From contig NZ_FCOA02000001.1 of assembly GCF_001544875.2 (NCBI RefSeq), forward strand, positions 496,001-560,000: a stretch of 64,000 nt of DNA. Reading direction: 5' to 3'. Below, piece by piece: positions 9,185-23,276 of this stretch (its first letter is position 1; the number at the start of each line of letters is the position of its first letter). The notes under the pieces were generated by a model. The model searched no databases. It was given only the letters and a program-made list of their open reading frames with translations, and was not told the origin of the DNA. This DNA is from Caballeronia hypogeia (GTDB taxonomy: Bacteria; Pseudomonadota; Gammaproteobacteria; Burkholderiales; Burkholderiaceae). The translations under genes and the position numbers were made by a program.

Positions 9185-10567
9185 TTACATCCGCCGCACT
9201 TTCACCTTGCGGCCCTTGAGCTTGCCCGCGCTCAGGCGGCGCGCGGCGTCGTCGGCCGCATTCCGTTCGATAGCCACGTAAGTGACCATGTCCATCACGT
9301 TGATCTTGCCGATCTGCTTGCCGTCGAAGCCCGCTTCGCCGGTGAGCGCGCCAAGCACGTCGCCGGGACGGATCTTGTCCTTGCGGCCGCCGAGGATTTG
9401 CAGCGTGGCCATCGGCGGTTTCAGGTGACCCGGCTCCGCCGACGTCAGCTCGTTCAGCGGATGCCATTCCACTTCCTTGCGCTGCGCCTCCTCGATCGCG
9501 CCGACGCGCCCCATCTCGTCCATGCTCGCGAGCGACAGCGCCCAGCCCTCCTCGTCCGCGCGCCCCGTGCGGCCGATGCGATGCACATGCACTTCCGGAT
9601 CGGGCGTCACGTCGACGTTGATCACCGCCTCCAGTTGCGCGATGTCGAGCCCGCGCGCGGCGACATCGGTCGCGACGAGCACGGAGCAACTGCGATTGGC
9701 GAACTGCACGAGCACCTGATCGCGCTCGCGCTGATCCAGCTCGCCGTGCAGCGTCAGCGCCTCGAAGCCCTGCGCCCGCAATACGTCGAGCAGATCGCGG
9801 CACTGGTTCTTCGTGTTGCAGAACGCGAGCGTGCTCACCGGACGATAGTGATCGAGAAGAAGCCCGACCGCGTGCAGACGCTCGTCGTCCTCGACCTGAT
9901 AGAAACGCTGCTTGATCTTCGCGTTGCTGTGCTGCTCGGTGAGCTTGATCTCGCGCGGATTGCGCAGGAACTGCTGGCTCAGCTTCGCGATGCCTTCCGG
10001 ATACGTCGCCGAAAACAGCAGCGTCTGCCGATCCTTCGGACACTGGCGCGCGACCGACGCGATGTCGTCGAAGAAACCCATGTCGAGCATGCGGTCGGCT
10101 TCATCGAGGACCAGCGTGCGCACGGCGTCGAGCGAGAGCGTCTCGCGCTGCAGGTGATCCATGATGCGCCCCGGCGTGCCCACGATGATGTGCGCGCCGT
10201 GCTCGAGACTCGCGATCTGCGGACGCATCGGCGTGCCGCCGCACAGCGTCAGCACCTTCACGTTTTCTTCGGCGCGCGCAAGGCGGCGGATTTCCTGCGT
10301 GACCTGATCTGCGAGTTCGCGCGTCGGGCAGAGCACGAGCGCCTGCACCGCGTACTGCTTCGTGTCGAGCCGCGCGAGCACGGGCAGCGTGAACGCGGCG
10401 GTCTTGCCGCTGCCGGTTTTCGCCTGCGCGATGAGATCGTGGCCCGCGAGCGCGAGTGGCAGGCTCGCAGCCTGGATCGGCGTCATCGACTGATAGCCGA
10501 GTTGCTGCAGGTTCGACTGCATCGCGGGCGAAAGCTGCAGGCTGCTGAAAGAGTTATCGGTGGTCAT
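9185..10567 (-). CDS. dbpA: ATP-dependent RNA helicase DbpA
   Basis: 460 residues. DEAD-box helicase of 50S ribosome assembly, which binds 23S rRNA hairpin 92. All motifs are visible: the Q motif (YQSMTPIQ), Walker A AKTGSGKT, DEAD in VLDEADRMLD, SAT in LLFSATYPEG and HRIGRTGRADEEG. After about residue 385 comes the DbpA-specific RNA-binding domain (MATLQILGGRKDKIRPGDVL ... KLKGRKVKVRRM), which separates it from RhlE/RhlB. I start at MTTDNSFSSLQLS (ATG 10567); the longer open frame upstream is out of character and overlaps the zinc-ribbon gene. Confidence 0.95.
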   Translation of the reverse strand: MTTDNSFSSLQLSPAMQSNLQQLGYQSMTPIQAASLPLALAGHDLIAQAKTGSGKTAAFTLPVLARLDTKQYAVQALVLCPTRELADQVTQEIRRLARAEENVKVLTLCGGTPMRPQIASLEHGAHIIVGTPGRIMDHLQRETLSLDAVRTLVLDEADRMLDMGFFDDIASVARQCPKDRQTLLFSATYPEGIAKLSQQFLRNPREIKLTEQHSNAKIKQRFYQVEDDERLHAVGLLLDHYRPVSTLAFCNTKNQCRDLLDVLRAQGFEALTLHGELDQRERDQVLVQFANRSCSVLVATDVAARGLDIAQLEAVINVDVTPDPEVHVHRIGRTGRADEEGWALSLASMDEMGRVGAIEEAQRKEVEWHPLNELTSAEPGHLKPPMATLQILGGRKDKIRPGDVLGALTGEAGFDGKQIGKINVMDMVTYVAIERNAADDAARRLSAGKLKGRKVKVRRM

Positions 10568-10572
10568 GGCGG

Positions 10573-10767
10573 TTAGCGCTTGCCGTTGGGCGGAAGTTCC
10601 TGGACTTGGTCGTAGGTGAGTTCGCCTTCCTCGGTCTTGTGACGCGTCACGTAATTGCGCGCGCCGCACATCGGGCAGCGGAACAGCAGGCCCTGGCCTT
10701 CGTTGTGGATGTCGACGTCCGACAGCGCCCATTCGGCGCCGCACGACTGGTTTCGGCAGGTGAACAT
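10573..10767 (-). CDS. Small zinc-ribbon protein
   Basis: 64 residues. A four-cysteine zinc ribbon is visible: CRNQSC near the N-terminus and CPMC at about residues 33-36, followed by GARNYVTRH. The start is MFTCRNQSCG at ATG 10767, with a weak GAGA upstream. It lies 5 bases before dbpA on the same strand, so the two are probably co-transcribed. Such proteins are usually annotated as hypothetical; a role in RNA or ribosome binding would fit the neighbour but is inference. Confidence 0.75.
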   Translation of the reverse strand: MFTCRNQSCGAEWALSDVDIHNEGQGLLFRCPMCGARNYVTRHKTEEGELTYDQVQELPPNGKR

Positions 10768-10945
10768 GTTCGTGTTTCTCTGGTGGAGTGGCGCCGACTC
10801 GGCGGTGCTTTTCGGCGCCCAAAGGCGAAAGTGTACGCGTCTCGCGCGCCGAGGCGGTTGGTACAGGTCAGCGCAAGTCAGCAAGAAATGCTAAAGCGGG
10901 TCGTGCTACTTTTCCTGGCAAGCGAGATTACTTACGGGGCGGACG

Positions 10946-11800
10946 ATGAGCAGCAGGCTCTACGAAGCGCGGCTCGCGCGCGTGGTCGCGTACATCCACG
11001 ATCATCTCGATGACGAACTGGACCTCAATCGGCTCGCCGAGGTGGCGTGTTTGTCGCCGTATCACTGGCATCGGATTTATCACGGGTTTTATGGGGAGAC
11101 CGCGGCGGCGACGGTGCGCCGGCTGCGGCTGCATCGGGCGGCCAATGAGCTGGTGCATGACGCCGGACCGATCGATTCGATTGCCGAGCGCGCCGGGTAC
11201 AGCAGCGTGCAGGCGTTTTCACGGGCGTTTCAGGCAAGTTACCGGATGGCGCCGGGGCAGTTCCGAACTGAAGGCGGCGCTTCGATGTTTGTTTCCCTGG
11301 ATGACATTGAATCAGGAGATACGGCGATGCATCAAGTCGATATTCGTAAGCAGAGCGGATTCACGGTCGCGGCGATCGGGCACAAGGGCGACTATATGAA
11401 CATCGGAAAGGCGTTCGAGCTGCTGTTTCACTGGCTCGCGACGCGCGGACTGGTGGATCCGCGAGCGCGCTCGCTCGGGATTTATTTCGATGACCCTTCG
11501 GTGGTTCCCGCCGACGATTTGCGGTCGATGGCGTGTTGCGAGCTGTTCGAGCCGGATGCGGTGAAGTTCGAGGCGCCGGTGTCGCGCGCGGAGGTCGCCG
11601 GCGGCGAGTTTGCGGTGCTCACGCATGTCGGACCTTATGCGCAGCTTTGTTTCGCGTATCAGTGGCTTTATGGGGAATGGTTGCCGAAGTCCGGGCGCGA
11701 GACGGGTGAGGCGCCGGTTTTCGAGGTTTATGTGAATGATCCGAGGGAGACGGCGCCCGCGGATCTGGTGACGGAGATTTGGTTGCCGTTGAAGGGCTAA
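10946..11800 (+). CDS. AraC-family regulator with GyrI-like effector domain
   Basis: 284 residues. Residues about 8-105 are a tandem helix-turn-helix AraC domain at the N-terminus (LNRLAEVACLSPYHWHRIYH, then SIAERAGYSSVQAFSRAFQ). Residues about 130-284 form a GyrI/SOUL-type effector-binding domain, starting at VDIRKQSGFTVAAIGHKGDY and ending EIWLPLKG. This is the Rob/BmrR-like architecture, which binds small hydrophobic or cationic ligands and activates efflux or stress genes. It faces the end of gyrB, sharing a bidirectional terminator. No operator was identified. Confidence 0.9.
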   Translation: MSSRLYEARLARVVAYIHDHLDDELDLNRLAEVACLSPYHWHRIYHGFYGETAAATVRRLRLHRAANELVHDAGPIDSIAERAGYSSVQAFSRAFQASYRMAPGQFRTEGGASMFVSLDDIESGDTAMHQVDIRKQSGFTVAAIGHKGDYMNIGKAFELLFHWLATRGLVDPRARSLGIYFDDPSVVPADDLRSMACCELFEPDAVKFEAPVSRAEVAGGEFAVLTHVGPYAQLCFAYQWLYGEWLPKSGRETGEAPVFEVYVNDPRETAPADLVTEIWLPLKG

Positions 11801-11824
11801 TCGGACGTAGATCGGTCATTAAAA

Positions 11825-11857
11825 AAACCCGTGACGATGAATCCGGTCACGGGTTTT
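11825..11857. terminator. Bidirectional terminator between the AraC gene and gyrB
   Basis: AAACCCGTGAC, a loop of about 10 bases, GTCACGGGTTTT; A-run on the left and T-run on the right, so it works for both convergent genes. Confidence 0.8.
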
Positions 11858-11880
11858 GTTCTGGCGAGGACGCTTACCGC

Positions 11881-15581
<3,701 letters not shown>

Positions 15582-15846
15582 AGAGTTCCTTCGTTGATGT
15601 GACGGCCTGTCCGCCGGTTTCGCCACCAGATTTGCCCAACGGACAACCTCGTAACACGCGTTGCCGGCCCCCCGCCGGTCACTCGCGAAAACTGCGCTCG
15701 AATGCCGCCCAGGCCACGGACGGCTAAACCTATATTGTGCCTCAAAACGGAACCGCTCCCTAAAAATGGAGGCGTTTTCGTCAAAAAACAGGCTGCGGAA
15801 CGCAATAAATGACGCGTGCGTTCTTCGCGCAGCGCCGATCGGCTCC

Positions 15847-17430
15847 TCAGCCCTTGAGCGTCTGCTCGAGCACGTGCAGTTCGTGGTTCAGTTGCGCGTC
15901 GGTGCCGCGCTCGGCCGCGATCTTGCGCACGGCATGCAGCACGGTCGTGTGATCGCGTCCGCCGAACAGTTCGCCGATCTCGGGCAGACTCTTCTGCGTC
16001 AGCTCCTTCGCCAGATACATCGCGATCTGGCGTGGGCGCGCAATGTTAGCCGGCCTCTTTTTCGAATACATGTCGGCGACCTTGATGTTGTAGAAGTCGG
16101 CCACTGTCTTCTGGATGTTCTCCACCGAGATCTGGCGGTTCTGCACCGTGAGCAGATCCTTCAGCGCTTCCTTCGTCAGCTCGATGCTGATGTCGCGGCC
16201 GTGGAACTTCGAATAAGCAAGGATCTTGCGCAGCGCGCCTTCGAGTTCGCGCACGTTCGAGCGCAGATGCTTCGCGACGAAGAACGCCACGTCTTCCGAC
16301 AGGCTCACGCCCTCCGACTGCGCCTTGCGCATCAGAATGGCGACGCGCATTTCCAGTTCGGGCGGCTCGATCGCCACGGTGAGGCCGGAATCGAAGCGCG
16401 AAATGAGGCGATCGTCGATACCCGAGATTTCCTTCGGATACGTGTCGCTCGTGATGATGACCTGCGCCTTGTTCGCGACCAGCGCCTCGAACGCGTAGAA
16501 AAACTCTTCCTGCGTGCGCGACTTGCCCGAGAAGAACTGAATATCGTCGATCAGCAGCAGGTCGAGCGAATGGTAATAGCGCTTGAAGTCGTCGAACGCC
16601 TTGCGCTGGTACGCCTTCACCACGTCGGACACGTATTGCTCCGCGTGGATGTAGCGGATGCGTGCGCCCGCCTTTTCCATCAGCAACTGATTGCCGATGG
16701 CGTGGATCAGGTGCGTCTTGCCGAGACCCACGCCGCCGTAAAGGAAGAGCGGGTTGTACGAAATGCCCGGGTTGTCGGCGACCTGAATGGCCGCCGCGCG
16801 CGCGAGCTGGTTCGCCTTACCGGTGACGAAGTTGTCGAACGTCAGCACGGGGTTGAGCTTCGAGCGCTCGTAGGCGGAATCGTTTTCACTGGCGGCCGCG
16901 GGCGCGCCGCCGCCCGGGCGCCACGTGCGCCGGCCAGCGGCGGCTTCGTTGGCGTCGAGGCTCGGGAGGTCGAGTTCGGCCGGATCTTCCTGCATGGCTT
17001 GCGCCTGCTGCGCGGCTTCGGCCGCGAGCGCATTGATGTGCGCGGTAGCGTTCGCGTGCGCTACGACTGAAGGCGCCTGCGGCACGGCCGCCGACGGCGC
17101 CGGCGCGCGCGGCGCCGCAGGCGCGCTCGCGGTCGGACGCGGCGCGGCGCTCAGACCGCCGCCGATTGCGTTGCGCGCGGTCGCCTTCGGATCGAGGACG
17201 AATTGAACGTCGATGTTCGCGCTGAAAAAATCGCGCGCCACGTCGGCGATGCGGCCCGAAAACTGGCTTTTCACCCAGTCGAGCTTGAAGCGGTTGGGAG
17301 CGGCGATGCGCAGGGTGTTCGCGTCGGCATCGAAATCGACCGGGGTCAGCGGCTTGATCCACGTGACGTACTGCTGCGGCGTGAGCTCACGCGCCAGCAG
17401 TGCGGAACAGTGTTCCCAGAAATCGTTCAT
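15847..17430 (-). CDS. dnaA: Chromosomal replication initiator DnaA
   Basis: 527 residues. Domain I is [20 protein letters not shown] onward; domain II (about residues 85-190) is an Ala/Pro-rich linker typical of beta-proteobacteria; domain III is AAA+ with Walker [17 protein letters not shown] and Walker [14 protein letters not shown]; domain IV has the DnaA signature [18 protein letters not shown] that reads the DnaA box. A perfect DnaA box lies about 200 bases upstream at 17627-17635, so autoregulation is likely. Confidence 0.98.
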   Translation of the reverse strand: MNDFWEHCSALLARELTPQQYVTWIKPLTPVDFDADANTLRIAAPNRFKLDWVKSQFSGRIADVARDFFSANIDVQFVLDPKATARNAIGGGLSAAPRPTASAPAAPRAPAPSAAVPQAPSVVAHANATAHINALAAEAAQQAQAMQEDPAELDLPSLDANEAAAGRRTWRPGGGAPAAASENDSAYERSKLNPVLTFDNFVTGKANQLARAAAIQVADNPGISYNPLFLYGGVGLGKTHLIHAIGNQLLMEKAGARIRYIHAEQYVSDVVKAYQRKAFDDFKRYYHSLDLLLIDDIQFFSGKSRTQEEFFYAFEALVANKAQVIITSDTYPKEISGIDDRLISRFDSGLTVAIEPPELEMRVAILMRKAQSEGVSLSEDVAFFVAKHLRSNVRELEGALRKILAYSKFHGRDISIELTKEALKDLLTVQNRQISVENIQKTVADFYNIKVADMYSKKRPANIARPRQIAMYLAKELTQKSLPEIGELFGGRDHTTVLHAVRKIAAERGTDAQLNHELHVLEQTLKG

Positions 17431-17626
17431 CGAATGCGTTCGTTATGGTTGCTCCGCACCCGCGGGCCGTGCTTGCCGAACGTTCGGACAAGTCCCGGCA
17501 CAGCCGAGCAGGTGTGCTCCGGAGGCTTACGCCGCAAGGGTTTGCGGGCGAACGGCGGGCCGAAGCAGCGGGCGGATATTTGGGAGTAAGGCGAGATTCT
17601 AACGCCAAAAGAGGGCTGCGCGCGAG

Positions 17627-17635
17627 TTATCCACA
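17627..17635 (+). promoter_or_regulatory. DnaA box
   Basis: Exact TTATCCACA. Confidence 0.8.
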
Positions 17636-17701
17636 GGGTCAAATCAGCGCGTTTTTCTGAACGGAAAGCTGCCCGAGATGCAGGCTCGTGCGGCTAAACT
17701 A

Positions 17702-17730
17702 TTGACGGTCAATAGGAAAACGGTTTAAAT
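17702..17730 (+). promoter_or_regulatory. Sigma-70 promoter of rpmH
   Basis: TTGACG, 17-base spacer, TTAAAT, about 105 bases before the rpmH start; points toward rpmH-rnpA. Confidence 0.65.
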
Positions 17731-17835
17731 AGCGGGTTCCGCGAAAACAGAATTCCTGAACCTCCGGCCATCGCGCTTGCAGTGACCACACTGGAGCGTT
17801 AGCCCGCGCGGTCAATCAACTCAAGTGAGAGCACC

Positions 17836-17970
17836 ATGAAACGTACTTACCAACCTTCCGTTACCCGTCGCAAGCGCACCCACGGCTTCCGCGTTCGCAT
17901 GAAGACCGCTGGCGGCCGCAAGGTCATCAACGCTCGCCGCGCGAAGGGCCGCAAGCGCCTGGCAGTCTAA
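17836..17970 (+). CDS. rpmH: 50S ribosomal protein L34
   Basis: 44 residues, the invariant length of L34. The sequence begins [18 protein letters not shown] and ends [16 protein letters not shown] precedes the ATG. First gene of the rpmH-rnpA-yidD-yidC operon. Confidence 0.98.
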   Translation: MKRTYQPSVTRRKRTHGFRVRMKTAGGRKVINARRAKGRKRLAV

Positions 17971-17992
17971 GTCTGCCGGGTCGGTCTGCTCA

Positions 17993-18523
17993 GTGGCCGC
18001 TCGCGGCTTTTCTGCCAGCGAGCCACCCACGCGCCGCACAGAAGTCTTGAAACAGGACATCGTTCAGTTGCCGGCGCAGGCCGCGTTCCCCAAGGCCGCA
18101 AGGCTGCTGAAAACGGATGAGTTCTCATCCGTTTTTCGTTTGCGCCCCTGGCGCCGTTCACCGCACTTCGTGCTGTACGGCAAGCCAAGCGGAAATGAAG
18201 CGCGTCTGGGGTTGGTGATCGGCAAGAAGCAGGCGCCGCGCGCCGTCACGCGCAACCTGATCAAACGGCTTGCGCGCGAGGCGTTCCGCCTGCGTCGCGA
18301 GCAATTGCGCGGGTTCGATATTCTCGTGCGTCTGCATGCGAAGATCGACCGCAAGGCCATGCCGAGCGCGAGCTCTCCGCCGCTGCGGACGCTCGTGAGC
18401 CTCGAACTGGAAACATTGTTCGACCGGGCGGTGCGCGAAGTTGCGCGCCGCTCGGCCGAATCCGCGGCGGCGGCGCCTCACGCGCCCGCCTCCAACGACT
18501 CACCCGGCCCGTCGGGGTCATGA
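17993..18523 (+). CDS. rnpA: Ribonuclease P protein component
   Basis: 176 residues from GTG 17993. RnpA is the protein cofactor of RNase P, which matures tRNA 5' ends. The core begins at [20 protein letters not shown] and includes the signature [19 protein letters not shown]. The N-terminal 30 residues (before the first FPKAAR) are not conserved in the family, so the real start may be a little downstream, though no good ATG exists. The C-terminus carries an Ala/Ser/Pro-rich tail. The gene follows rpmH by 22 bases. Confidence 0.93.
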   Translation: MAARGFSASEPPTRRTEVLKQDIVQLPAQAAFPKAARLLKTDEFSSVFRLRPWRRSPHFVLYGKPSGNEARLGLVIGKKQAPRAVTRNLIKRLAREAFRLRREQLRGFDILVRLHAKIDRKAMPSASSPPLRTLVSLELETLFDRAVREVARRSAESAAAAPHAPASNDSPGPSGS

Positions 18524-18581
18524 AGCGCGGACCGCGCCTCGTTCGTCCCACATGGCGAATGCGGCGCGCGGCGCGAAGCTT

Positions 18582-18905
18582 ATGCAAACGGCACTGATCG
18601 CGTTGTTGCGCTTCTACAAGCTTGCTGTGAGCCCTCTGCTCGGCAACCGGTGCCGCTTTTATCCTTCCTGTTCCGACTACGCACGCGAGGCAATCCAGTA
18701 TCATGGCGCCGCGCGCGGCTCGTATCTCGCCGCGAAACGGCTGTGCCGCTGCCATCCTTTCTCGGCGGGCGGCGTCGATCTCGTGCCGCCTCCCCGCGAT
18801 CACGACGCGACCGAGCCGCGCCCGGAATCCGACTCATCCCGGCATTCCGGGCAGGACAAGCTTTCAACACTAAACGGCGCTGAAGCGCTTTCCGATCGAC
18901 ACTGA
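18582..18905 (+). CDS. yidD: Membrane protein insertion efficiency factor YidD
   Basis: 107 residues from ATG 18582, the start that matches the family ([20 protein letters not shown]). The diagnostic segment is [16 protein letters not shown] followed by [14 protein letters not shown]. YidD is a small inner-membrane-associated helper of YidC. It lies between rnpA and yidC, 8 bases before yidC. Confidence 0.95.
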   Translation: MQTALIALLRFYKLAVSPLLGNRCRFYPSCSDYAREAIQYHGAARGSYLAAKRLCRCHPFSAGGVDLVPPPRDHDATEPRPESDSSRHSGQDKLSTLNGAEALSDRH

Positions 18906-18913
18906 GACAACGC

Positions 18914-20584
18914 ATGGATATCAAACGCACCGTCCTATGGGTCATCTTCTTCGTGTCAGTTGTCTTGCTGTTCGACAACTGGCAACGCGACCACGGGCGC
19001 CCGTCGATGTTCTTCCCGAGCGCGACGCAACCGGCCAAGACCGCCAGCAACCCGGCACCGGGCTCGGCCGCATCCGGCGCGCAGCCGTCCGAACTGCCGA
19101 ACGCACCCGCCGGCGCCGCCGCGCCCGGCACGACGACGCCGCCCGCCACGACGCAATCGCAGATCGTCAAGTTCACGACGGACGTGTACTCCGGCGAGAT
19201 CGACACGCGCGGCGGCACGCTCTCGAAGCTGGCGCTGATGAAGGAAGGCGACGGCAAGCAGCCGAACCTGTACATCACGCTGTTCGATCACACGGCAAAC
19301 CACACGTACCTCGCGCGCACCGGCCTGCTCGGCGGCGACTTCCCGAATCACAACGACATCTTCACGCCGGTTCCCGGCCAGACGTCGCTGACGGGCGACG
19401 AAAAGACGCTGAAGATCGCGTTCGAATCGCCGGTGAAGGGCGGCGTGAAGGTCATCAAGACCTACACGTTCACGCGCGGCAGCTACGTGATCAACGTCGA
19501 CACGAAGATCGAGAACGTCGGCACGGCGCCGGTGTCGCCGAAGGTCTACATGGAACTCGTGCGCGACAACACGCCGGTCGAGACGCCGCGTTTCTCGCAC
19601 ACCTTCATCGGGCCGGCTGTCTACACAAACCAGAAGCACTTCCAGAAAATCGACTTCTCCGATATCGACAAGAACAAGGCCACGTTCGAGCCGTCGTCGG
19701 ATAACGGCTGGATCGCGATGGTGCAGCATTACTTCGCATCGGCCTGGATTCCGCAGGCGGGCGTGAAGCGCGACATCTACGTGCAGAAGATCGATCCGGA
19801 ACTGTATCGCGTCGGCGTGACGTTGCCCGCGCAGACCATCGCGCCGGGACAGACCGTGAACGTCGATGCGCGCCTGTTCGCCGGTCCTGAAGAAGAGCGC
19901 ATGCTGGAAGGCATCGCGCCGGGCCTGGAACTGGTGAAGGACTACGGCATGGTGACAATCATCGCCAAGCCGCTGTTCTGGCTGCTCGAGAAGATCCACA
20001 GCTACGTGGGCAACTGGGGCTGGGCGATCGTGCTGCTCACCCTGCTCATCAAGGCGGTGTTCTTCCCGCTGTCGGCGGCGAGCTACAAGTCGATGGCGCG
20101 CATGAAGGAAATCACGCCGCGCATGCAGCAGATTCGCGAGCGCTTCAAGAGCGACCCGCAGAAGATGAACGCGGAACTGATGTCGCTGTACAAGACCGAA
20201 AAGGTCAATCCGTTCGGCGGTTGTCTGCCGGTCGTGATCCAGATTCCGGTGTTCATCTCGCTGTACTGGGTGCTGCTGTCGTCGGTGGAAATGCGCGGCG
20301 CGCCGTGGATCGGCTGGATTCACGATCTGTCGCAGCAGGACCCGTACTTCATCCTGCCGGTGCTGATGGCCGTCTCGATGTTCGTGCAGACCAAGCTGAA
20401 CCCGACGCCGCCGGACCCGGTCCAGGCCAAGATGATGATGTTCATGCCGATCGCGTTCTCGTTCATGTTCTTCTTCTTCCCGGCGGGTCTCGTGCTGTAT
20501 TACGTGGTGAACAACGTGCTGTCGATCGCCCAGCAGTACTACATCACGCGCATGATGGGCAAGAGCAAGAAGAAGGCGGCCTGA
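18914..20584 (+). CDS. yidC: Membrane protein insertase YidC
   Basis: 556 residues. N-terminal membrane anchor ([19 protein letters not shown]), a large periplasmic domain rich in Ala/Pro/Thr at its start, and the C-terminal five-helix Oxa1 core from about residue 355. The positively charged groove Arg is in the helix before [20 protein letters not shown]. It ends in a basic tail GKSKKKAA that can contact ribosomes. It inserts and folds inner-membrane proteins with or without SecYEG. Last gene of the operon, with a terminator 29 bases downstream. Confidence 0.98.
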   Translation: MDIKRTVLWVIFFVSVVLLFDNWQRDHGRPSMFFPSATQPAKTASNPAPGSAASGAQPSELPNAPAGAAAPGTTTPPATTQSQIVKFTTDVYSGEIDTRGGTLSKLALMKEGDGKQPNLYITLFDHTANHTYLARTGLLGGDFPNHNDIFTPVPGQTSLTGDEKTLKIAFESPVKGGVKVIKTYTFTRGSYVINVDTKIENVGTAPVSPKVYMELVRDNTPVETPRFSHTFIGPAVYTNQKHFQKIDFSDIDKNKATFEPSSDNGWIAMVQHYFASAWIPQAGVKRDIYVQKIDPELYRVGVTLPAQTIAPGQTVNVDARLFAGPEEERMLEGIAPGLELVKDYGMVTIIAKPLFWLLEKIHSYVGNWGWAIVLLTLLIKAVFFPLSAASYKSMARMKEITPRMQQIRERFKSDPQKMNAELMSLYKTEKVNPFGGCLPVVIQIPVFISLYWVLLSSVEMRGAPWIGWIHDLSQQDPYFILPVLMAVSMFVQTKLNPTPPDPVQAKMMMFMPIAFSFMFFFFPAGLVLYYVVNNVLSIAQQYYITRMMGKSKKKAA

Positions 20585-20612
20585 AGCACCTTCTGATCTG
20601 TTTAGAATGTGG

Positions 20613-20638
20613 AAACGCCCGGCTTGCCGGGCGTTTTT
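20613..20638 (+). terminator. Terminator of the rpmH-yidC operon
   Basis: AAACGCCCGGC, short TT loop, GCCGGGCGTTTTT. Confidence 0.9.
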
Positions 20639-20680
20639 CGTTGGCGCGGAGGTTTTGGCAGGAGCTTCAATGGAGAAGCT

Positions 20681-21097
20681 TCACCGCTTCATCGACCCAT
20701 AAAACTGCTCGATCAACTCCTCGAGCAAGTACCGATGATGCGGCGAAAGCGCTTCGATCTTCGTCGCCAGTTCGAGCGTCTCCTCGGACGCCGGATATTG
20801 CTCGTCGCGAGCGAGCGGCTTCGGCGTCGCCTGCGAACTGCCACTTGGTGGCGGACCGTAATGCAGCCAGTGTTGATCGACCTTGAACCAGTCCGAGAGC
20901 GTCTTCAACTTATCGGCCGTCGGAATCGAACGCGCCGTGAGCCACTTGTGCGCGGTCTGCGGCGAGACCGGCTCGCCGCGATAGCGCAGATTGAAATGCA
21001 ACGCGAGATCGGTTGCACCGCGCATCTTTTCAGGTGCGCGCGTCATCGAGAATTTGAGCCGCTCGGAGAAATCGGCTTTTTCTTGTGGAGTAGGCAT
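20681..21097 (-). CDS. Helix-turn-helix transcriptional regulator, phage-repressor-like
   Basis: 138 residues from MPTPQEKADFSERLKFSM (ATG 21097; an upstream start adds 13 residues). Residues about 9-75 form a Cro/C1-like helix-turn-helix, with PVSPQTAHKWLTARSIPTAD as the recognition part and LKTLSDWFKVDQHWLHYG after it. The rest is a charged tail with no second domain. It stands alone between yidC and mnmE, transcribed opposite to both. Target unknown. Confidence 0.8.
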   Translation of the reverse strand: MPTPQEKADFSERLKFSMTRAPEKMRGATDLALHFNLRYRGEPVSPQTAHKWLTARSIPTADKLKTLSDWFKVDQHWLHYGPPPSGSSQATPKPLARDEQYPASEETLELATKIEALSPHHRYLLEELIEQFYGSMKR

Positions 21098-21407
21098 GGG
21101 CTGGATTGTGCGAGGCAATCGCTGCTTGTGAGTCAACCAATTGCGCTAGATTTGGCGTAGCTCTGCGTCGATTTATCTTATTTGCGCGTGAAATTTGGCT
21201 GTCATTTAGCAGTCGATTTTCGGCGTTGAGGCTCTAATCAGCAAGCCTCTCCGCTCACGCCTCGTGACATTCCCGTCCGGAACTTTTGGCTCAGCCGTAT
21301 CTCAAAAAAGATAACCGAAGGGCGCGCCTTTTGCCAGCACGCTCCGGCGCGGGATAGTCGCCGCGCTACAATGCCGGCACTCCGAAATCACCCGACGCAC
21401 TATCGAT
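21098..21407. other. Intergenic region between the HTH regulator and mnmE
   Basis: 310 bases shared by divergent promoters. A/T-rich around 21160-21220. No gene or clear operator seen. Confidence 0.4.
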
Positions 21408-22796
21408 ATGCTGAGCAACGACACCGACCCGATCGTCGCAATCGCCACCGCGCCCGGGCGCGGCGGAATCGGCGTCGTGCGTCTGTCGTTTGGGCGCGCG
21501 GGTGAGGCCGCCGCGCAGAAGGCCATGCACGCGTTGTGCGGCCAGGCGCTCGCGCCGCGTCATGCGAGCTATGTGCCGTTCTTCGACGGCAACGGCGAGG
21601 CCCTCGATCGCGGCATCGCACTGTATTTCCCCGCGCCGAATTCCTACACGGGCGAGCACGTGTTCGAACTGCAAGGACACGGCGGCCCGATCGTGCTGCA
21701 ACTGGTTCTGCAGCGCGCACTCGAAGCGGGCCGCGACTACGGTCTGCGGCTTGCCGAACCGGGCGAATTCACGCGACGCGCGTTCCTCAACGACAAACTC
21801 GATCTCGCGCAGGCGGAAGCCGTCGCCGATCTGATCGAGGCGAGCACGGAAGCCGCCGCGCGCTCGGCTGGCCGCTCGCTGGAAGGCGCGTTTTCGCGCG
21901 AAATCCATGCGCTCGTCGAGGACGTGATCACGTTGCGCATGCTCGTCGAGGCGACGCTCGATTTCCCCGAGGAGGAGATCGACTTTCTCGAAGCCGCCGA
22001 TGCGCGCGGCAAGCTCGCGCGCATCCGGGCGCGGCTGGACATGGTGCTCGCCGATGCACGTCAGGGCGCGCTGCTGCGCGAGGGGTTGTCGGTGGTGCTC
22101 GCGGGTCAGCCGAACGTCGGAAAGTCCTCGCTTTTGAACGCGCTCGCCGGCGCGGAGCTCGCGATCGTCACGCCGATTGCCGGCACCACGCGCGACAAGG
22201 TCGCCCAGACGATTCAGGTCGAAGGTATTCCGCTGCACATCATCGACACGGCCGGGCTGCGCGAGACGCAGGACGAAGTGGAGCGCATCGGCATCGAGCG
22301 CACGTGGGGCGAAATCGAGCGCGCCGACGTCGTGCTGCATCTGCTCGACGCGCGCGAAGGCACGACGCCGGAAGATCAGGCGATCGCCGCACGCTTCCCT
22401 GCAGGCGTACCGGTCGTGCGGGTCATGAACAAGACGGACCTGGCCGGCGCGCCGGCGGCGGCGCACGACGGCGCCGGCCAAGCGCGCGAAGTGAATCTCT
22501 CGGCGAAAACCGGCGACGGGATTTCGCTTTTGCGCGACGAGTTGTTGAAGATCGCGGGCTGGCAGGCGGGCGCGGAAAGCGTGTATCTCGCACGCGAACG
22601 CCACTTGATCGCGCTGCGCGAAGCCCGTGAGCATCTGGCGCTGGCCGCCGGCCATGCTGAGCAGCAATCGCAGGTGCTCGATCTGTTCGCGGAGGAATTG
22701 CGGCTTGCGCAGGACAGTCTGAACGCGATTACCGGCGAATTCACGTCCGATGACCTGCTGGGCGTGATCTTCAGCCGGTTCTGCATCGGAAAATAG
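21408..22796 (+). CDS. mnmE: tRNA uridine-5-carboxymethylaminomethyl(34) GTPase MnmE
   Basis: 462 residues. With MnmG it modifies U34 of tRNAs that read split codon boxes. The N-terminal folate-binding domain starts [20 protein letters not shown]; the inserted G domain shows G1 [15 protein letters not shown]2 TTRD, G3 DTAG and G4 NKTD; the C-terminus ends in the catalytic CIGK. All parts are intact. Confidence 0.98.
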   Translation: MLSNDTDPIVAIATAPGRGGIGVVRLSFGRAGEAAAQKAMHALCGQALAPRHASYVPFFDGNGEALDRGIALYFPAPNSYTGEHVFELQGHGGPIVLQLVLQRALEAGRDYGLRLAEPGEFTRRAFLNDKLDLAQAEAVADLIEASTEAAARSAGRSLEGAFSREIHALVEDVITLRMLVEATLDFPEEEIDFLEAADARGKLARIRARLDMVLADARQGALLREGLSVVLAGQPNVGKSSLLNALAGAELAIVTPIAGTTRDKVAQTIQVEGIPLHIIDTAGLRETQDEVERIGIERTWGEIERADVVLHLLDAREGTTPEDQAIAARFPAGVPVVRVMNKTDLAGAPAAAHDGAGQAREVNLSAKTGDGISLLRDELLKIAGWQAGAESVYLARERHLIALREAREHLALAAGHAEQQSQVLDLFAEELRLAQDSLNAITGEFTSDDLLGVIFSRFCIGK

Positions 22797-22805
22797 CGCC
22801 CGCCC

Positions 22806-23276
22806 CTAGGCTCCTTCCGGTTTCCCGACTTCGCGCAATTCCGCGCTGAGCTTCTCGCTTTCTTCGGGTCGCCCATGAAAAGCCGCAGGCGTGTTCTGGA
22901 ACATCTCGATCCGGTACGCGCCGTCGCACAGCGACAGCACCGTCGTCTGAATGGCATTGAAACGTGGATCGAGTTCGCCCGCGTGGCGCGGCCACATGCC
23001 CGCTACCCCGCGCACGAGCAAGGTTTGTCCGCCCGCCATTCGGCGGACTTCGCGCACCTTCGCAACGAAGCGCGGCGTAGGATGTTGCGCGAAGATCGGC
23101 TTCAGATGCGCCTCGATGCACGCGCGCCCGTCGACTGCGCTGCCGTCGAAGCCCACCAGGCTGCCGCGTTCGGCAAAACGCGCGGCCATCGCGGCGGCGT
23201 CCTGCCGGTTCCAGTCGTCGAGCAGGCCGAAGTAGACGTGCCGCGCGCTCGTGGTCCAGTCGTCGGGCTGACTCAT
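22806..23276 (-). CDS. SnoaL-like / DUF4440 (SgcJ/EcaC-type) protein
   Basis: 156 residues starting MSQPDDWTTSARHVYFGLLD (ATG 23276). The pattern LDDWNRQDAAAMAARFAERG followed by VDGRACIEAHLKPIF is the cone-shaped NTF2-like fold of the SgcJ/EcaC family. No catalytic residues can be assigned and the ligand is unknown. Its ATG overlaps the stop of the LysE gene by four bases (ATGA), so it is translationally coupled to the exporter. Confidence 0.8.
   Translation of the reverse strand: MSQPDDWTTSARHVYFGLLDDWNRQDAAAMAARFAERGSLVGFDGSAVDGRACIEAHLKPIFAQHPTPRFVAKVREVRRMAGGQTLLVRGVAGMWPRHAGELDPRFNAIQTTVLSLCDGAYRIEMFQNTPAAFHGRPEESEKLSAELREVGKPEGA

Larger units (their letters stand above)
17431..17835. 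other. dnaA-rpmH intergenic region, candidate chromosomal origin (oriC)
   Basis: A 405-base non-coding gap between the divergent replication and ribosomal-protein clusters, the usual place for oriC in this group. It holds one perfect DnaA box and the rpmH promoter. I found no second canonical box and no obvious 13-mer repeat array, so the origin call rests mainly on synteny. Confidence 0.5.
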
